NCBI RefSeq assembly: GCF_000202835.1
Contig: NC_015186.1
Location: 1,984,001-2,048,000, forward strand
Direction of reading: 5' to 3'
Length of the DNA stretch: 64,000 bases
DNA from: Acidiphilium multivorum AIU301
GTDB taxonomy: Bacteria; Pseudomonadota; Alphaproteobacteria; Acetobacterales; Acetobacteraceae
In this document: positions 19,970-28,905 of the stretch, one piece after another
How the letters are laid out: each line of letters starts with the position of its first letter
Position numbering within the stretch: position 1 is the stretch's first letter
Position numbers and translations under genes: made by a program
The notes under the pieces: generated by a model
Databases searched by the model: none
Told to the model about the DNA's origin: nothing
The model's input: the letters and a program-made list of their open reading frames with translations, nothing else

Positions 19970-20734
19970 TCAGGGGGCGGCCGGGCCGTCCGGCCGGTCG
20001 CCCATCGAGGAGCGGGTGCCGAGCGCGTAGCGGGCGCCGGGGTGGATGAACTCGGTCTGGGTGGCGGGAAGCCCGCCGCTCCAGGTGCGGCGGAGGACGA
20101 CGAGGCAGGCCTGCTCCTCGTCGCGCCCGATCTCGAGCAGGGCGCGGATCTCGGGCGAGGGCGTGGTCGCGTAGACGACGTGCTCGGTCTCGGTCGCCGG
20201 GCCGAGGCGGAGGAGATAGGCGGCGACGGTCTCCTTCGTGAAATCCTGTTCGAGGAAATCCGGGGCGAAGCGGGGCGAGACCAGCCGGTCCTCGATCTGC
20301 ACCGGCACGTCGTCCTCGTAATGCAGCAGGGTGGCGTGGAAGATGCGCGCGCCGGGGCGCAGGCCGAAGGCGAGCGCCTGGTCGGCGCGGGCGCGGGTGG
20401 CTTCCTGGGCGAGGACGCGGACGCGGTGGCGGTGGCCGGAGGCGACGATCTCATCGGAGATGTCGCGGATTTCGAGCCATTCGAGGCGCGGGCGCGGCGG
20501 CGCGGCGAAGCTGCCCCTGCCCTGCACGCGGGCGACGAGGCCGGCGGCGGAGAGTTCGCGCAGGGCGCGATGCGCCGTCATCCGCGAGACGCCGAATTCG
20601 GCCATCAGCTCGTGCTCGGAGGGCAGGCGGCCGCCGGGGCCGATCTGGCCGCTGGCGATGCGCTCGACGATCGCCTCCTTCACCCGGGCGTAGAGCGGCA
20701 CCCGCGCGGCGGGTTCGCGATCGGGGGGCGCCAT
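19970..20734 (-). CDS. hutC: GntR-family histidine utilisation repressor
   Basis: A 254-residue repressor: N-terminal GntR winged helix (LYARVKEAIVERIASGQ to FGVSRMTAHRALRELSAAGL) and C-terminal UTRA ligand-binding domain (~95-245), which in HutC proteins senses urocanate. It is 2 bp downstream of a formylglutamate-amidohydrolase-like gene and probably co-transcribed with it. Operator candidates are at 14693-14704 and 13265-13276; none is obvious in its own upstream region. Confidence 0.92.
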   Translation of the reverse strand: MAPPDREPAARVPLYARVKEAIVERIASGQIGPGGRLPSEHELMAEFGVSRMTAHRALRELSAAGLVARVQGRGSFAAPPRPRLEWLEIRDISDEIVASGHRHRVRVLAQEATRARADQALAFGLRPGARIFHATLLHYEDDVPVQIEDRLVSPRFAPDFLEQDFTKETVAAYLLRLGPATETEHVVYATTPSPEIRALLEIGRDEEQACLVVLRRTWSGGLPATQTEFIHPGARYALGTRSSMGDRPDGPAAP

Positions 20735-20736
20735 GG

Positions 20737-21630
20737 TCAGACCAGCGCCGGCACGGCGGCGGCGACCCGCGCGAGGATGCGGGTGAGGCTCGCCTGCAGC
20801 GCGGCGAAGCCGGGCAGGCGGAGCATCGTCGCCTCGTCCATGTAGAGGGCGCGGGCGATCTCGATCTGCACGACATGGACGTGCTCGCGCGGGCGGCCGT
20901 AGTGGCGGGTGACGTAGCCGCCGGCATAGGGATCGTTGCGGCGGATCGCGAAGCCCTCGCCGCGCAGGGCCTGCTCGACCAGCTGCACGACCGGGCGGGC
21001 GCAGGAGGCGCCGTGCAGGTCGCCCACCACGATGTCCGGCCCGTGGCCGTGCGGCAGGCCGGGCGGGCGCGGCATCGAATGGATGTCGAGCAGGAGGCAG
21101 GCGCCGAAGGCGGCGCGGGTTTCGGCGATGAGCCCGGCCAGGGCGGCGCGATAGGGGCGCCAGCAGGCCTCGATCCGCGCCTGCGCCTCGGCGAAGCGGA
21201 GCTTGCGGCGGTAGATCGGCTCGCCGGAGGCGACGACGCGGGCGATGGTGCCAAGGCCGGCGGCGACGCGGGGGCTGGTGGCGTTCACATAGGGCGGCAG
21301 GGCGTCCTCGAACATCGCGGGGTCGAGTTCCCAGGGCTCGCGGTTGACGTCACACCAGGCGCGGGGGAAGCGGGCGGCGAGCAGCGGCAGGCCGAGGCCG
21401 GGGGCGCCGGCGCACAGCTCGTCGACGAAGCCGTCCTCGCTCTTGCGCAGGGCGCGGGCGTCGAGCCGGGAGAGGGCGAGGAAATCCGGCGCGTAGGCGC
21501 GGCCGGAATGCGGCGAGGCGACCACGACCGGGGCGGACTGGCGCGGCGGGCGGGTGAGGACGCAGGGGGGCAGCTCCCCGTCGGCGCAGGCGGCGGCGTC
21601 TTGTTCGGGGCGCGGGGGAACCAGATCCAT
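20737..21630 (-). CDS. Second N-formylglutamate amidohydrolase family protein
   Basis: A 297-residue paralogue of HutG by fold family: PVVVASPHSGRAYAPDFL, SEDGFVDELCAGAP, FPRAWCDVNREPWELD, LLLDIHSMPRPPG and GGYVTRHYGRP carry the equivalent metal-binding residues. ATG 21630 is used because the longer open frame reads back into the neighbouring promoter and gene. It sits in front of hutC, so histidine catabolism is likely; it may be a backup deformylase or act on another N-formyl amino acid. Confidence 0.87.
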   Translation of the reverse strand: MDLVPPRPEQDAAACADGELPPCVLTRPPRQSAPVVVASPHSGRAYAPDFLALSRLDARALRKSEDGFVDELCAGAPGLGLPLLAARFPRAWCDVNREPWELDPAMFEDALPPYVNATSPRVAAGLGTIARVVASGEPIYRRKLRFAEAQARIEACWRPYRAALAGLIAETRAAFGACLLLDIHSMPRPPGLPHGHGPDIVVGDLHGASCARPVVQLVEQALRGEGFAIRRNDPYAGGYVTRHYGRPREHVHVVQIEIARALYMDEATMLRLPGFAALQASLTRILARVAAAVPALV

Positions 21631-21711
21631 GACAAAATCATAAAGCCGATGCGGCCGCGCCCGGTCAATGATATGAACGCGCGGTTGGACAGGCAGGAAC
21701 GGACCCAGGCC

Positions 21712-22056
21712 ATGAACGAAATTCTCGTCGTCACCGTCAACGAGGTGGCCAATGCCAGGATCGCCCGGGTGGTCGGCCCGGTCTATGGCACCTCGATCCG
21801 CAGCCGGACCATCGTGGGCAACATGCTCGGCGGCATCCGCGCGATTTTCGGCGGTTCGCAGGAGGGCTACATCGCCATGGTCAACCAGACGCGGGACGAG
21901 GCGATCGCGGCGCTGAAGGCGCATGCCGCCTCGCTCGGCGCCAATGCGGTGATCGGGATGCGGTTCGATTCCGGGGAGTTCGACGCCGGCCAGGGCCAGG
22001 CGATGAACGAGGTCACCGCCTATGGGACGGCGGTGATCCTCGAAGCGGTCATGTGA
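21712..22056 (+). CDS. YbjQ/UPF0145 family protein
   Basis: A 114-residue protein of the YbjQ (heavy-metal-binding-domain) family: NEVANARIARVVGPVYGTSIRSR, EGYIAMVNQTRDEAIAALKAHAASLGANAVIGMRFDS and a C-terminal AYGTAVIL are diagnostic. These small proteins form pentamers; biological role unclear. ATG 21712 gives the usual family length; an in-frame ATG at 21673 would add 13 residues. It is divergent from the formylglutamate-amidohydrolase-like gene. Confidence 0.88.
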   Translation: MNEILVVTVNEVANARIARVVGPVYGTSIRSRTIVGNMLGGIRAIFGGSQEGYIAMVNQTRDEAIAALKAHAASLGANAVIGMRFDSGEFDAGQGQAMNEVTAYGTAVILEAVM

Positions 22057-22467
22057 TCATTTCTGCGCCGGCAGGCCGGCGGCGGCGAAGAGCCGGGCGC
22101 GCAGGGCCGGATTCTGCCGGGCCTCGGCCAGCACCTGGTCGTATTGCCGCACGGTGAGGCCCTGCGCGGTGATGGCGGTGGTGGCCTTGTCCTTGGCGGA
22201 GGCGATCAGGCGCTGCTTGCCGGCGGGATCGGTCGTGTGGGCGAGCTTCGCGCCGTAGCTGTGGTTGATCTCGAGGACCTGGTGCAGGGCCTTGCCGGCC
22301 CTGGCGATGGTTTGCGGCGATGCGGACGGCGCCGCGGACATCGACCCGGTGGTGGGCGCGGGCGCGGCGGCGGCGGGGCTGCCGGTCGCCGCGAGGGCCG
22401 GCGCGCTCGCCATCGCGGCGGCGATCAGGGCAACGGCGCTGGCGCGGAAAAGGGTTCGGTCTGTCAT
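22057..22467 (-). CDS. Exported DUF4168-type protein
   Basis: A 136-residue protein with a signal peptide (~1-27, ending PALAA), a low-complexity Ala/Pro/Ser linker, then a helical region IARAGKALHQVLEINHSYGAKL and GLTVRQYDQVLAEARQNPALRARLF that fits DUF4168. Function unknown, probably periplasmic. ATG 22467 is preferred over 22473 because AGGAGG lies 8 bases upstream of it. It lies downstream of mfd on the same strand, separated by ~160 bp; it ends against the YbjQ gene. Confidence 0.75.
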   Translation of the reverse strand: MTDRTLFRASAVALIAAAMASAPALAATGSPAAAAPAPTTGSMSAAPSASPQTIARAGKALHQVLEINHSYGAKLAHTTDPAGKQRLIASAKDKATTAITAQGLTVRQYDQVLAEARQNPALRARLFAAAGLPAQK

Positions 22468-22628
22468 GGGCATGACCTCCTGTACTGGACGGCCGGGGAG
22501 CGGCCGCGAGCGTCACGACCGCGGGGCGGACGTGGGCTGGGCGGCCGAGGAGCGGCCGCCTTCCTCACGAGAAGATGAGGACCCGGCAGGATGAGGCAAG
22601 TTTCGATTCGTTTAGTTACGAATTCGAT

Positions 22629-25600
22629 TCATGCCGCCTTCGACTGGTCGATAATGCGTTGCAGGTTCGATATTATGTCGCGGGCCGCGGCGAGGCGGGC
22701 CTTCACGTCCATCTCGCGGACCATGACCAGCTTGTGGTCCGGGCGCAGGCGGAGCAGGCCGGCGCGGGTGGCGAGCCAGGCGACGAGGCCGCCGGGATTG
22801 GCGAATGCGTTGCCGCGGAAGGCGACGACCATGCCCTTCGGCCCGGCCTCCAGCTTCTCGACGCCGACGGCGCGGCAGGCGCGCTTCAGCGCCACCGTGG
22901 CGAGGAGGTTTTCCACCTCCTCGGGCATCGGGCCGAAACGGTCGACCAGCTCGGCGGCGAGCGCCTCGCTCTCGGCATCGGTCGCGAGTCCGCCGATGCG
23001 ACGGTAGAGGCCGAGGCGGACCGGCAGGTCGGCAACATAGGCTTCGGGGATGAGGACGGGCAGGCCGAGGCTGATATTCGGCGTCCAGTCCCGCGCGGCC
23101 TCGCGCGATTCGCTGCCGCCGGCCGCGCGCAGTTCGGCCACCGCATCCTCCAGCATCTGCTGGTAGAGCTCGATGCCGACCTCGCGGATATGGCCGGACT
23201 GTTCGTCGCCCAGCAGGTTGCCGGCGCCGCGCAGGTCGAGATCGTGCGAGGCGAGGGTGAAGCCGGCGCCGAGCGTGTCGAGCGTCTGCATCACTTCGAG
23301 GCGCTTTTGCGAGGAGGCGGCGAGCGTGTGCGAGGCCGGCCAGGTGAGATAGGCGTAGCCGCGCTGCTTGCCGCGGCCGACGCGGCCGCGCAGCTGGTAG
23401 AGCTGGCCGAGGCCGAAGAGATCGGCGCGCCAGATCAGGATGGTGTTCACCGCCGGCATGTCGAGCCCGGATTCGACGATGTTGGTGGCGAGCAGGACGT
23501 CGTGCTTGCCTTCGCTGAACTCGGTCATCACCCGCTCGATCTCGGTCGGCGGCAGGCGGCCATGGGCGGTGGCGGTGCGCAGGTCCGGCGCGATCTCGGC
23601 CAGGCGCTCGCGCATCCGGTCGATATCCTCGATATGCGGGACGACGCAGAAGATCTGCCCGCCGCGGAAGCGCTCGCGGGCGATGGCCTCGCGGATCACC
23701 AGCTTGTCCCACGGCATGATGAAGGTGCGCACGGCGAGACGGTCGACCGGCGGGGTGGTGATCAGCGAGAGGTCGCGCACGCCGGTCAGCGCGAGCTGGA
23801 GGGTGCGGGGGATCGGCGTCGCGGTCAGGGTGAGGACGTGGATGTCGGCCTTGAGCTGCTTCAGCCGTTCCTTGTGGGCGACGCCGAAATGCTGCTCCTC
23901 GTCGACGATCAGCAGCGCGAGGTCGGCGAAGGCGATCGTTTTCGACAGCAGCGCATGGGTGCCGACGACGATGTTCACCGTGCCGTCGGCGAGGCCGGCC
24001 TTCACCTTCGCGGTATCCTTGGCGGAGACGAGGCGGGAGAGCTGCTCGACGCGGATGGGCAGGCCGGCGAAGCGCTCGGAGAACAGGCGGTAGTGCTGGC
24101 GGGCGAGCAGCGTGGTCGGCACCACCACGGCGACCTGGGCGCCGGACATCGCGGCGATGAAGGCGGCGCGGAGCGCGACCTCGGTCTTGCCGAAGCCGAC
24201 ATCGCCGCAGACCAGCCGGTCCATCGGCTTGCCGGCGGCGAGATCTTCCATCACGTCGGCGATGGCGCGAGCCTGGTCCTCGGTTTCGGTGTAGGGGAAG
24301 CGGGCGCAGAATTCGGCGAAGGCGCCGTCATCGGCGGCGAGGATCGCGGCGTCGTGCAGCTTGCGCTCGGCGGCGATGCGGATGAGGCCGGCCGCCATGT
24401 CGCGGATGCGGTTGCGGGCCTTGGCCTTGCGCGCCTGCCAGGAGGCGCCGCCCAGGCGGTCGAGCCCGACGCCGGCGGTCTCGCTGCCGAAGCGGGAGAG
24501 CATGTCGATGTTCTCGACCGGCAGGAAGAGCTTCTGGTCGCCATCATAGAGGATGCGCAGGCAGTCATGCGGCGCGCCCTCGACGCTCAGCGTCACCAGC
24601 CCGTCATAGCGGCCGATGCCGTGATCCTGATGCACGACGAGATCGCCCTCGGCGATTTCGGTGGCGTCGGCGATGAACTGGTCGGCGCGCTGGCGGCGGC
24701 GCGGCGGGCGGGCGATGCGCTGGCCGAGCAGGTCCTGCTCGGCGACGATGGCGAGATCGTCGGCGACATAGCCGCGTTCGAGGCCGAGGACGGCGAGCAG
24801 CACGGCGTCGCCCTGGGCGATGCGGGCCTCGGCGGCGTTGTCGATCGGGATCGAGCGCATGCCGTGGTCGCGCAGCAGGGCGGCGAGACGGTCGCGCGAG
24901 CCGGCGGACCATGCGGCGAGGACGACGCGGCGCCCGGCCTCGCGCCAGCGGGCGGCGAGCAGGCGGAATTCCTCATAGACCGAGGCGATGCCCTGGGCGG
25001 AGGCGAGGATGGCGCCGGGGCGGCCGCCGGCTTCCACGCCCTCGGCGCCCTCGGGCCGGGAGAAGGGCGAGAACACGGTTGCCCCGCGGGCGCGGAGCAG
25101 CGCATCGAGGCCGGCGCGGTCGAGATAGAGGCGCGCGGGCGCGACCGGCCGGTACGGCGCCTCGCCGGCGCGGGGCGGGGCGGAGCGGGCCTCGTAGTGA
25201 TCGGCGATCATCTCGAAGCGGGCGGCGGCGGCCTCCTCGGCCTGGTGGTCGAGGCTGATGGCGGCACCGGGCGCATAGTCGAACACGGTTTCCATCGTCG
25301 CGCAGAAGAGCGGCGCGAAATGCTCCATGCCGGGATGGCGGCGGCCCTCGGAGACCGATTCGTAGAGCGGGTCGGTCAGCGCCTCGGCGCCGAACAGCTC
25401 GCGGAAGCCGGTGCGGAAGCGGCTGATCGAGTCGGCGTCGAGCGGGAGTTCGGAGGCGGGGCGGAAGGTGAGCGAGGGCAGCGCCTCGCCGCTGCGCTGG
25501 GTGCCTGGGTCGAAGCGGCGGAGCGTGTCCACCGTGTCGCCGAACAGGTCGATGCGGGCCGGCGCCGGCTCGCCGGAGGGCCAGACGTCGAAAATGCCGC

Positions 25601-26063
25601 CGCGCACGGCGAAGTCGCCCGGCTCCATGACGGTGCCGACGCGGTGATAGCCGCGCTGTTCGAGGAAGCGGGCGAGATCGTCCGGCGGGGCGGCGCCGCC
25701 GGGGGCGATGGTGCGGCTGGCATCGGCGAAGCGCGCGCGCGGCGGGGTGCGCTGGACCGCGGCGTTCACCGTGGTCAGCACGATGCGGGTGCCCTTCGCC
25801 GGTTCCAGCAGCCGGGCCAGGGCGGCGACGCGGTCGGCCACGATCGCCGGGTTGGGCGAGACGCGGTCGTAGGGCAGGCAGTCCCAGGCGGGGAAGCGGA
25901 TGATCTCGGCGGCGGGGGCGAAGAAGGCGAGCGCGTCCTCCAGCCGGGCGAGGCGGGCATCGTCGCGCGCGATGTGCAGCACCGTGCCCGCCTCGGCGGC
26001 GCGGCGGGCGATCAGGTCGGCGTCGAACCCTTCCGGCGCGCCGTAGACGGTGAGCAGGCTCAT
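22629..26063 (-). CDS. mfd: Transcription-repair coupling factor
   Basis: An 1144-residue ATP-dependent translocase that removes stalled RNA polymerase and recruits UvrA. The N-terminal UvrB-like region (~1-450) includes RGGIFDVWPSGE; the RNA-polymerase interaction domain follows (EGDLVVHQDHGIGRYDG); the helicase core has Walker A GDVGFGKTEVA and the box LLIVDEEQHFGV; the C-terminal TRCF domain ends the protein. Full length for the family. Its ATG overlaps the sdhE stop by 4 bp. Confidence 0.97.
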   Translation of the reverse strand: MSLLTVYGAPEGFDADLIARRAAEAGTVLHIARDDARLARLEDALAFFAPAAEIIRFPAWDCLPYDRVSPNPAIVADRVAALARLLEPAKGTRIVLTTVNAAVQRTPPRARFADASRTIAPGGAAPPDDLARFLEQRGYHRVGTVMEPGDFAVRGGIFDVWPSGEPAPARIDLFGDTVDTLRRFDPGTQRSGEALPSLTFRPASELPLDADSISRFRTGFRELFGAEALTDPLYESVSEGRRHPGMEHFAPLFCATMETVFDYAPGAAISLDHQAEEAAAARFEMIADHYEARSAPPRAGEAPYRPVAPARLYLDRAGLDALLRARGATVFSPFSRPEGAEGVEAGGRPGAILASAQGIASVYEEFRLLAARWREAGRRVVLAAWSAGSRDRLAALLRDHGMRSIPIDNAAEARIAQGDAVLLAVLGLERGYVADDLAIVAEQDLLGQRIARPPRRRQRADQFIADATEIAEGDLVVHQDHGIGRYDGLVTLSVEGAPHDCLRILYDGDQKLFLPVENIDMLSRFGSETAGVGLDRLGGASWQARKAKARNRIRDMAAGLIRIAAERKLHDAAILAADDGAFAEFCARFPYTETEDQARAIADVMEDLAAGKPMDRLVCGDVGFGKTEVALRAAFIAAMSGAQVAVVVPTTLLARQHYRLFSERFAGLPIRVEQLSRLVSAKDTAKVKAGLADGTVNIVVGTHALLSKTIAFADLALLIVDEEQHFGVAHKERLKQLKADIHVLTLTATPIPRTLQLALTGVRDLSLITTPPVDRLAVRTFIMPWDKLVIREAIARERFRGGQIFCVVPHIEDIDRMRERLAEIAPDLRTATAHGRLPPTEIERVMTEFSEGKHDVLLATNIVESGLDMPAVNTILIWRADLFGLGQLYQLRGRVGRGKQRGYAYLTWPASHTLAASSQKRLEVMQTLDTLGAGFTLASHDLDLRGAGNLLGDEQSGHIREVGIELYQQMLEDAVAELRAAGGSESREAARDWTPNISLGLPVLIPEAYVADLPVRLGLYRRIGGLATDAESEALAAELVDRFGPMPEEVENLLATVALKRACRAVGVEKLEAGPKGMVVAFRGNAFANPGGLVAWLATRAGLLRLRPDHKLVMVREMDVKARLAAARDIISNLQRIIDQSKAA

Positions 26064-26368
26064 CGCCCGCGCTTGGCGCCGAACTCGCCCTGGGCGATCT
26101 CCGCCGCCTCGTCGCGGATGCGGCGGAGCATGTCCGACTCCGCCTCGGCCGGGACCGGCTTGCGGCCGGTCAGCCAGTCGGCCAGCTCGGCATCGGGGTG
26201 TTCCATCACCGCCTCCAGCGCGTCGAGCGCCTCATCGTCCATCCCGTCGATGTATTTGCGGGCGAAGCCGCCGATCATCAGGTCGTTCTCGTAGGTGCCG
26301 CGATGGGTCGCGCGGTAGAGCAGCCGGCGGCGGCGCTGGATGAGCGCCTCGGACGATACTTCGGTCAT
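26060..26368 (-). CDS. sdhE: Succinate dehydrogenase assembly factor SdhE (FAD assembly)
   Basis: A 102-residue small helical protein of the SdhE/Sdh5 (DUF339) family. The conserved RGxxE motif, needed for flavinylation of the succinate dehydrogenase A subunit, is RGTYE at 23-27 and is followed by DLMIGGFA. Its stop overlaps mfd (ATGA), and the gene is divergent from recG with 42 bp between starts. The sdhE-mfd-recG arrangement is recurrent in alphaproteobacteria. Confidence 0.92.
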   Translation of the reverse strand: MTEVSSEALIQRRRRLLYRATHRGTYENDLMIGGFARKYIDGMDDEALDALEAVMEHPDAELADWLTGRKPVPAEAESDMLRRIRDEAAEIAQGEFGAKRGR

Positions 26369-26410
26369 GATGGCTTGCGATATAGTCGAGTGCTCCGCCA
26401 CTGTCAGCCC

Positions 26411-28474
26411 GTGACCACCAACATCTCCGAGTCGCTGGCGCCGTTCCGGGCCGAGCTTGCCAGCCTGCCGGGCATCGGCCCGAAACTCGCGGCGCTGATC
26501 GCGCGCGCGGTGGGCGGGCCGAGCGTGGGCGACCTGCTGTTCCACCTGCCGCTGCATTTCATCGACCGCTCGCGGCAGTCGACGCTGGCGGAGGCGGAGC
26601 CGGGATCGGTCGCGACGGTGATGGTCGAGGTGGTGCGGCACGAGGCGCCGGCGCGGCGCGGGCAGCCGCACCGGGTGGTGATTCGCGACGCCAGCGGCTT
26701 CGGCGAGGTGGTGCTGTTCCACCCCGGGCGGCTCGGCCAGTTTCCGGTGGGCGCGAAACTGCTGCTGTCGGGCAAGATCGAGCGCTTCGCCGACCGCCCT
26801 ACCCTGCCCCACCCCGATTACGTGCTGCCGGCGGCGCAGGCGGCGAGCCTGCCGGCGATCGAGCCGGTGCGGGGGCTGACGGCGGGACTCACGGCACGGG
26901 TGATGGCGCGGGCGGTGGACGGCGCCCTCGCCCGGCTGCCGGAGCTGCCGGAATGGCAGTTGCCCTCGGTGCTGCAAAAGCGGCGCTGGCCGGGCTTTAC
27001 CGCCGCGCTGCGGACACTGCACGCGCCCGAATCGATGCCGGACGACCGCCCGGCACGGCGGCTCGCCTATGACGAATTGCTGGCGCGGCAGCTGGCCTTC
27101 GCGCTGATCCGCGCGCGGCGGCGGCGGCGGCCGGGGCGCGCCTTTACCGGCGATGGAAGGCTGCGGGCCGCCGCGCTGGCGCGGTTCGGCTTCGCGCCGA
27201 CCGATGCGCAGGCGGCGGCACTGGCCGAAATTGACGCCGATCTCGCCGCGCCGCACCGGATGCTGCGGCTGTTGCAGGGCGATGTCGGCGCGGGGAAGAC
27301 GCTGGTGGCGACGCTGGCGATGCTGCGCGTGGTCGAGGCCGGCGCACAGGCCGCCCTGCTCGCCCCCACCGAATTGCTCGCCCGCCAGCATCTGGCGACG
27401 CTGGAAAAACTCTGCCCGGTGCCGGTGGCGCTGCTGACCGGCTCGCTGCGGGCGGCCGAGCGGCGGCTTGTACTGGCCGGCCTCGCGGATGGGTCGATCC
27501 CGATCGTGGTCGGCACCCATGCGATCTTCCAGAAGAGCGTGGCGTTCCACGATCTCGGCCTCGCGGTGATCGACGAGCAGCACCGGTTCGGCGTCGAGCA
27601 GCGGTTCGCCCTCGGCGCCAAGGGAAGTGCGACGGACATGCTGGTGATGACGGCGACGCCGATTCCGCGCACGCTGCTGCTCTCGCACTGGGGAGAGATG
27701 AGTGTGAGCCGGATCCTGGCGAAGCCCGCCGGACGCAAGCCGATCCGCACCACGCTGCACCCGGCGGGGCGGATGGAGGAGATCGTCGCCGCGGTGGCGC
27801 GGATGATCCGCCGGGGCGGGCGGGTGTATTGGGTGTGTCCGCTGGTGGCCGAGAGCGAGGCGGTGGACATCGCCGCCGCCGAGGCGCGGTTCGCCGCACT
27901 CGCAGAGCGGTTCGGCGACCGGGTGGTGCTGGCGCACGGGCGGCAGCCGATCGAGATCCGGGCGGCGGCGCTGGAGCGCTTCGCCCGCGGCGAGGCGGAC
28001 ATCCTGGTCTCGACCACGGTGATCGAGGTGGGGGTGGACGTGCCGGAGGCGAACGTGATGGTGATCGAGCGGGCGGACCGGTTCGGGCTGGCGCAGCTGC
28101 ACCAGCTGCGCGGGCGGGTCGGGCGCGGGGCGGCGGCGAGTTTCTGCCTGCTGCTGCACGGCGACGAGCTGAGCCAGGCGGCGCGGCGCCGGCTCGCGAT
28201 CCTGCGGGAGACGGAGGACGGGTTCCGCATCGCCGACGAGGATTTCCGGCTGCGCGGCGGCGGTGACATATTGGGGGCGAAACAGTCCGGCCTGCCCGGC
28301 TACCGGCTGGCGGACGCCGAACGCGACGAGGACCTGATTCCGATGGCGCAGAAGGACGCGACACTGCTGCTCGACACCGACCCGCACCTGGAAACCCCGC
28401 GCGGCCGGGCGGCGCGGGTGCTGCTGCACCTGTTCGAGCAGGACCGCGCGATCCGCGCGCTGGTGGCGGGATGA
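26411..28474 (+). CDS. recG: ATP-dependent DNA helicase RecG
   Basis: A 687-residue branch-migrating helicase. The N-terminal wedge/OB region begins LASLPGIGPKLAALIARA; the helicase core has Walker A GDVGAGKTLVA, the DExH box VIDEQHRFGVEQR, TATPIPRTLLL and the C-terminal RADRFGLAQLHQLRGRVGRG. GTG 26411 gives the usual length and is the likely start; no strong ribosome site is visible. It acts on stalled forks and Holliday junctions. Its stop overlaps the Nudix ATG by 4 bp. Confidence 0.96.
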   Translation: MTTNISESLAPFRAELASLPGIGPKLAALIARAVGGPSVGDLLFHLPLHFIDRSRQSTLAEAEPGSVATVMVEVVRHEAPARRGQPHRVVIRDASGFGEVVLFHPGRLGQFPVGAKLLLSGKIERFADRPTLPHPDYVLPAAQAASLPAIEPVRGLTAGLTARVMARAVDGALARLPELPEWQLPSVLQKRRWPGFTAALRTLHAPESMPDDRPARRLAYDELLARQLAFALIRARRRRRPGRAFTGDGRLRAAALARFGFAPTDAQAAALAEIDADLAAPHRMLRLLQGDVGAGKTLVATLAMLRVVEAGAQAALLAPTELLARQHLATLEKLCPVPVALLTGSLRAAERRLVLAGLADGSIPIVVGTHAIFQKSVAFHDLGLAVIDEQHRFGVEQRFALGAKGSATDMLVMTATPIPRTLLLSHWGEMSVSRILAKPAGRKPIRTTLHPAGRMEEIVAAVARMIRRGGRVYWVCPLVAESEAVDIAAAEARFAALAERFGDRVVLAHGRQPIEIRAAALERFARGEADILVSTTVIEVGVDVPEANVMVIERADRFGLAQLHQLRGRVGRGAAASFCLLLHGDELSQAARRRLAILRETEDGFRIADEDFRLRGGGDILGAKQSGLPGYRLADAERDEDLIPMAQKDATLLLDTDPHLETPRGRAARVLLHLFEQDRAIRALVAG

Positions 28475-28905
28475 GCCGGGCCTATCCGGCGGCGCCGCGC
28501 GTCGGCATCGGGGTGGTGCTGCTGCGCGGCGACGAGGTGCTGCTGATCCGCCGCGGCCGCAAGCCCGCACTCGGCGCCTGGAGCCTGCCGGGCGGGGCGC
28601 AGGAGCTCGGCGAGACGGCGGAGGCGGCGGCGCGGCGGGAACTGCGCGAGGAGACCGGGCTCGAGGCCGGCGCGCTGGTGCTGGCCGCGCATGTGGACTC
28701 GATCCATCGCGACGCGGCGCAGCGGATCGAGTTTCACTACACCATCCTCGATTTCGCCGGGCTGTATCAGGGCGGCGAGGCGGTGGCGGGCGGTGACGTG
28801 ACCGACATCGCCTGGGTCAGGGCGGCGGAGTTCGACCGCTACGAATTGTGGAGCGAGGCGCGGCGGGTGATCGGCATCGCCCGCCGGCTGCTGGTCGTCA
28901 CATGA
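28471..28905 (+). CDS. Nudix hydrolase
   Basis: A 144-residue Nudix protein with a full box at residues 42-64 (Gly42, Glu48, Arg56-Glu57, Glu60-Glu61, Gly63; REEL-type ...RRELREETG). The sequence around the box resembles ADP-ribose pyrophosphatase/NADH pyrophosphatase-like members, but the substrate cannot be set. It overlaps recG by 4 bp and its 3' end overlaps the convergent msrP by 8 bp. Confidence 0.9.
   Translation: MSRAYPAAPRVGIGVVLLRGDEVLLIRRGRKPALGAWSLPGGAQELGETAEAAARRELREETGLEAGALVLAAHVDSIHRDAAQRIEFHYTILDFAGLYQGGEAVAGGDVTDIAWVRAAEFDRYELWSEARRVIGIARRLLVVT

Noticed and set aside
21637-21668. A sigma-70 promoter for the amidohydrolase-like gene and hutC (TTGACC and TATGAT on the minus strand)
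   Set aside because: The spacer is 20 bp, too long for a confident call, and no HutC-like site is present to support it.
22540-22560. Hairpin GGCGGCC/GGCCGCC as mfd terminator
   Set aside because: No T-run on either strand and such G+C-rich inverted repeats are common by chance here.
22575-26294. A very long open frame opposite mfd (over 1200 codons)
   Set aside because: High G+C codon bias of mfd leaves the opposite strand free of stops; the translation is Gly/Ala/Arg/Asp-rich with no domain, whereas mfd is unmistakable.
26060-28570. Long minus-strand frame across recG leading into sdhE
   Set aside because: Only the last 102 codons (sdhE) carry a real protein; the rest is a shadow of recG.
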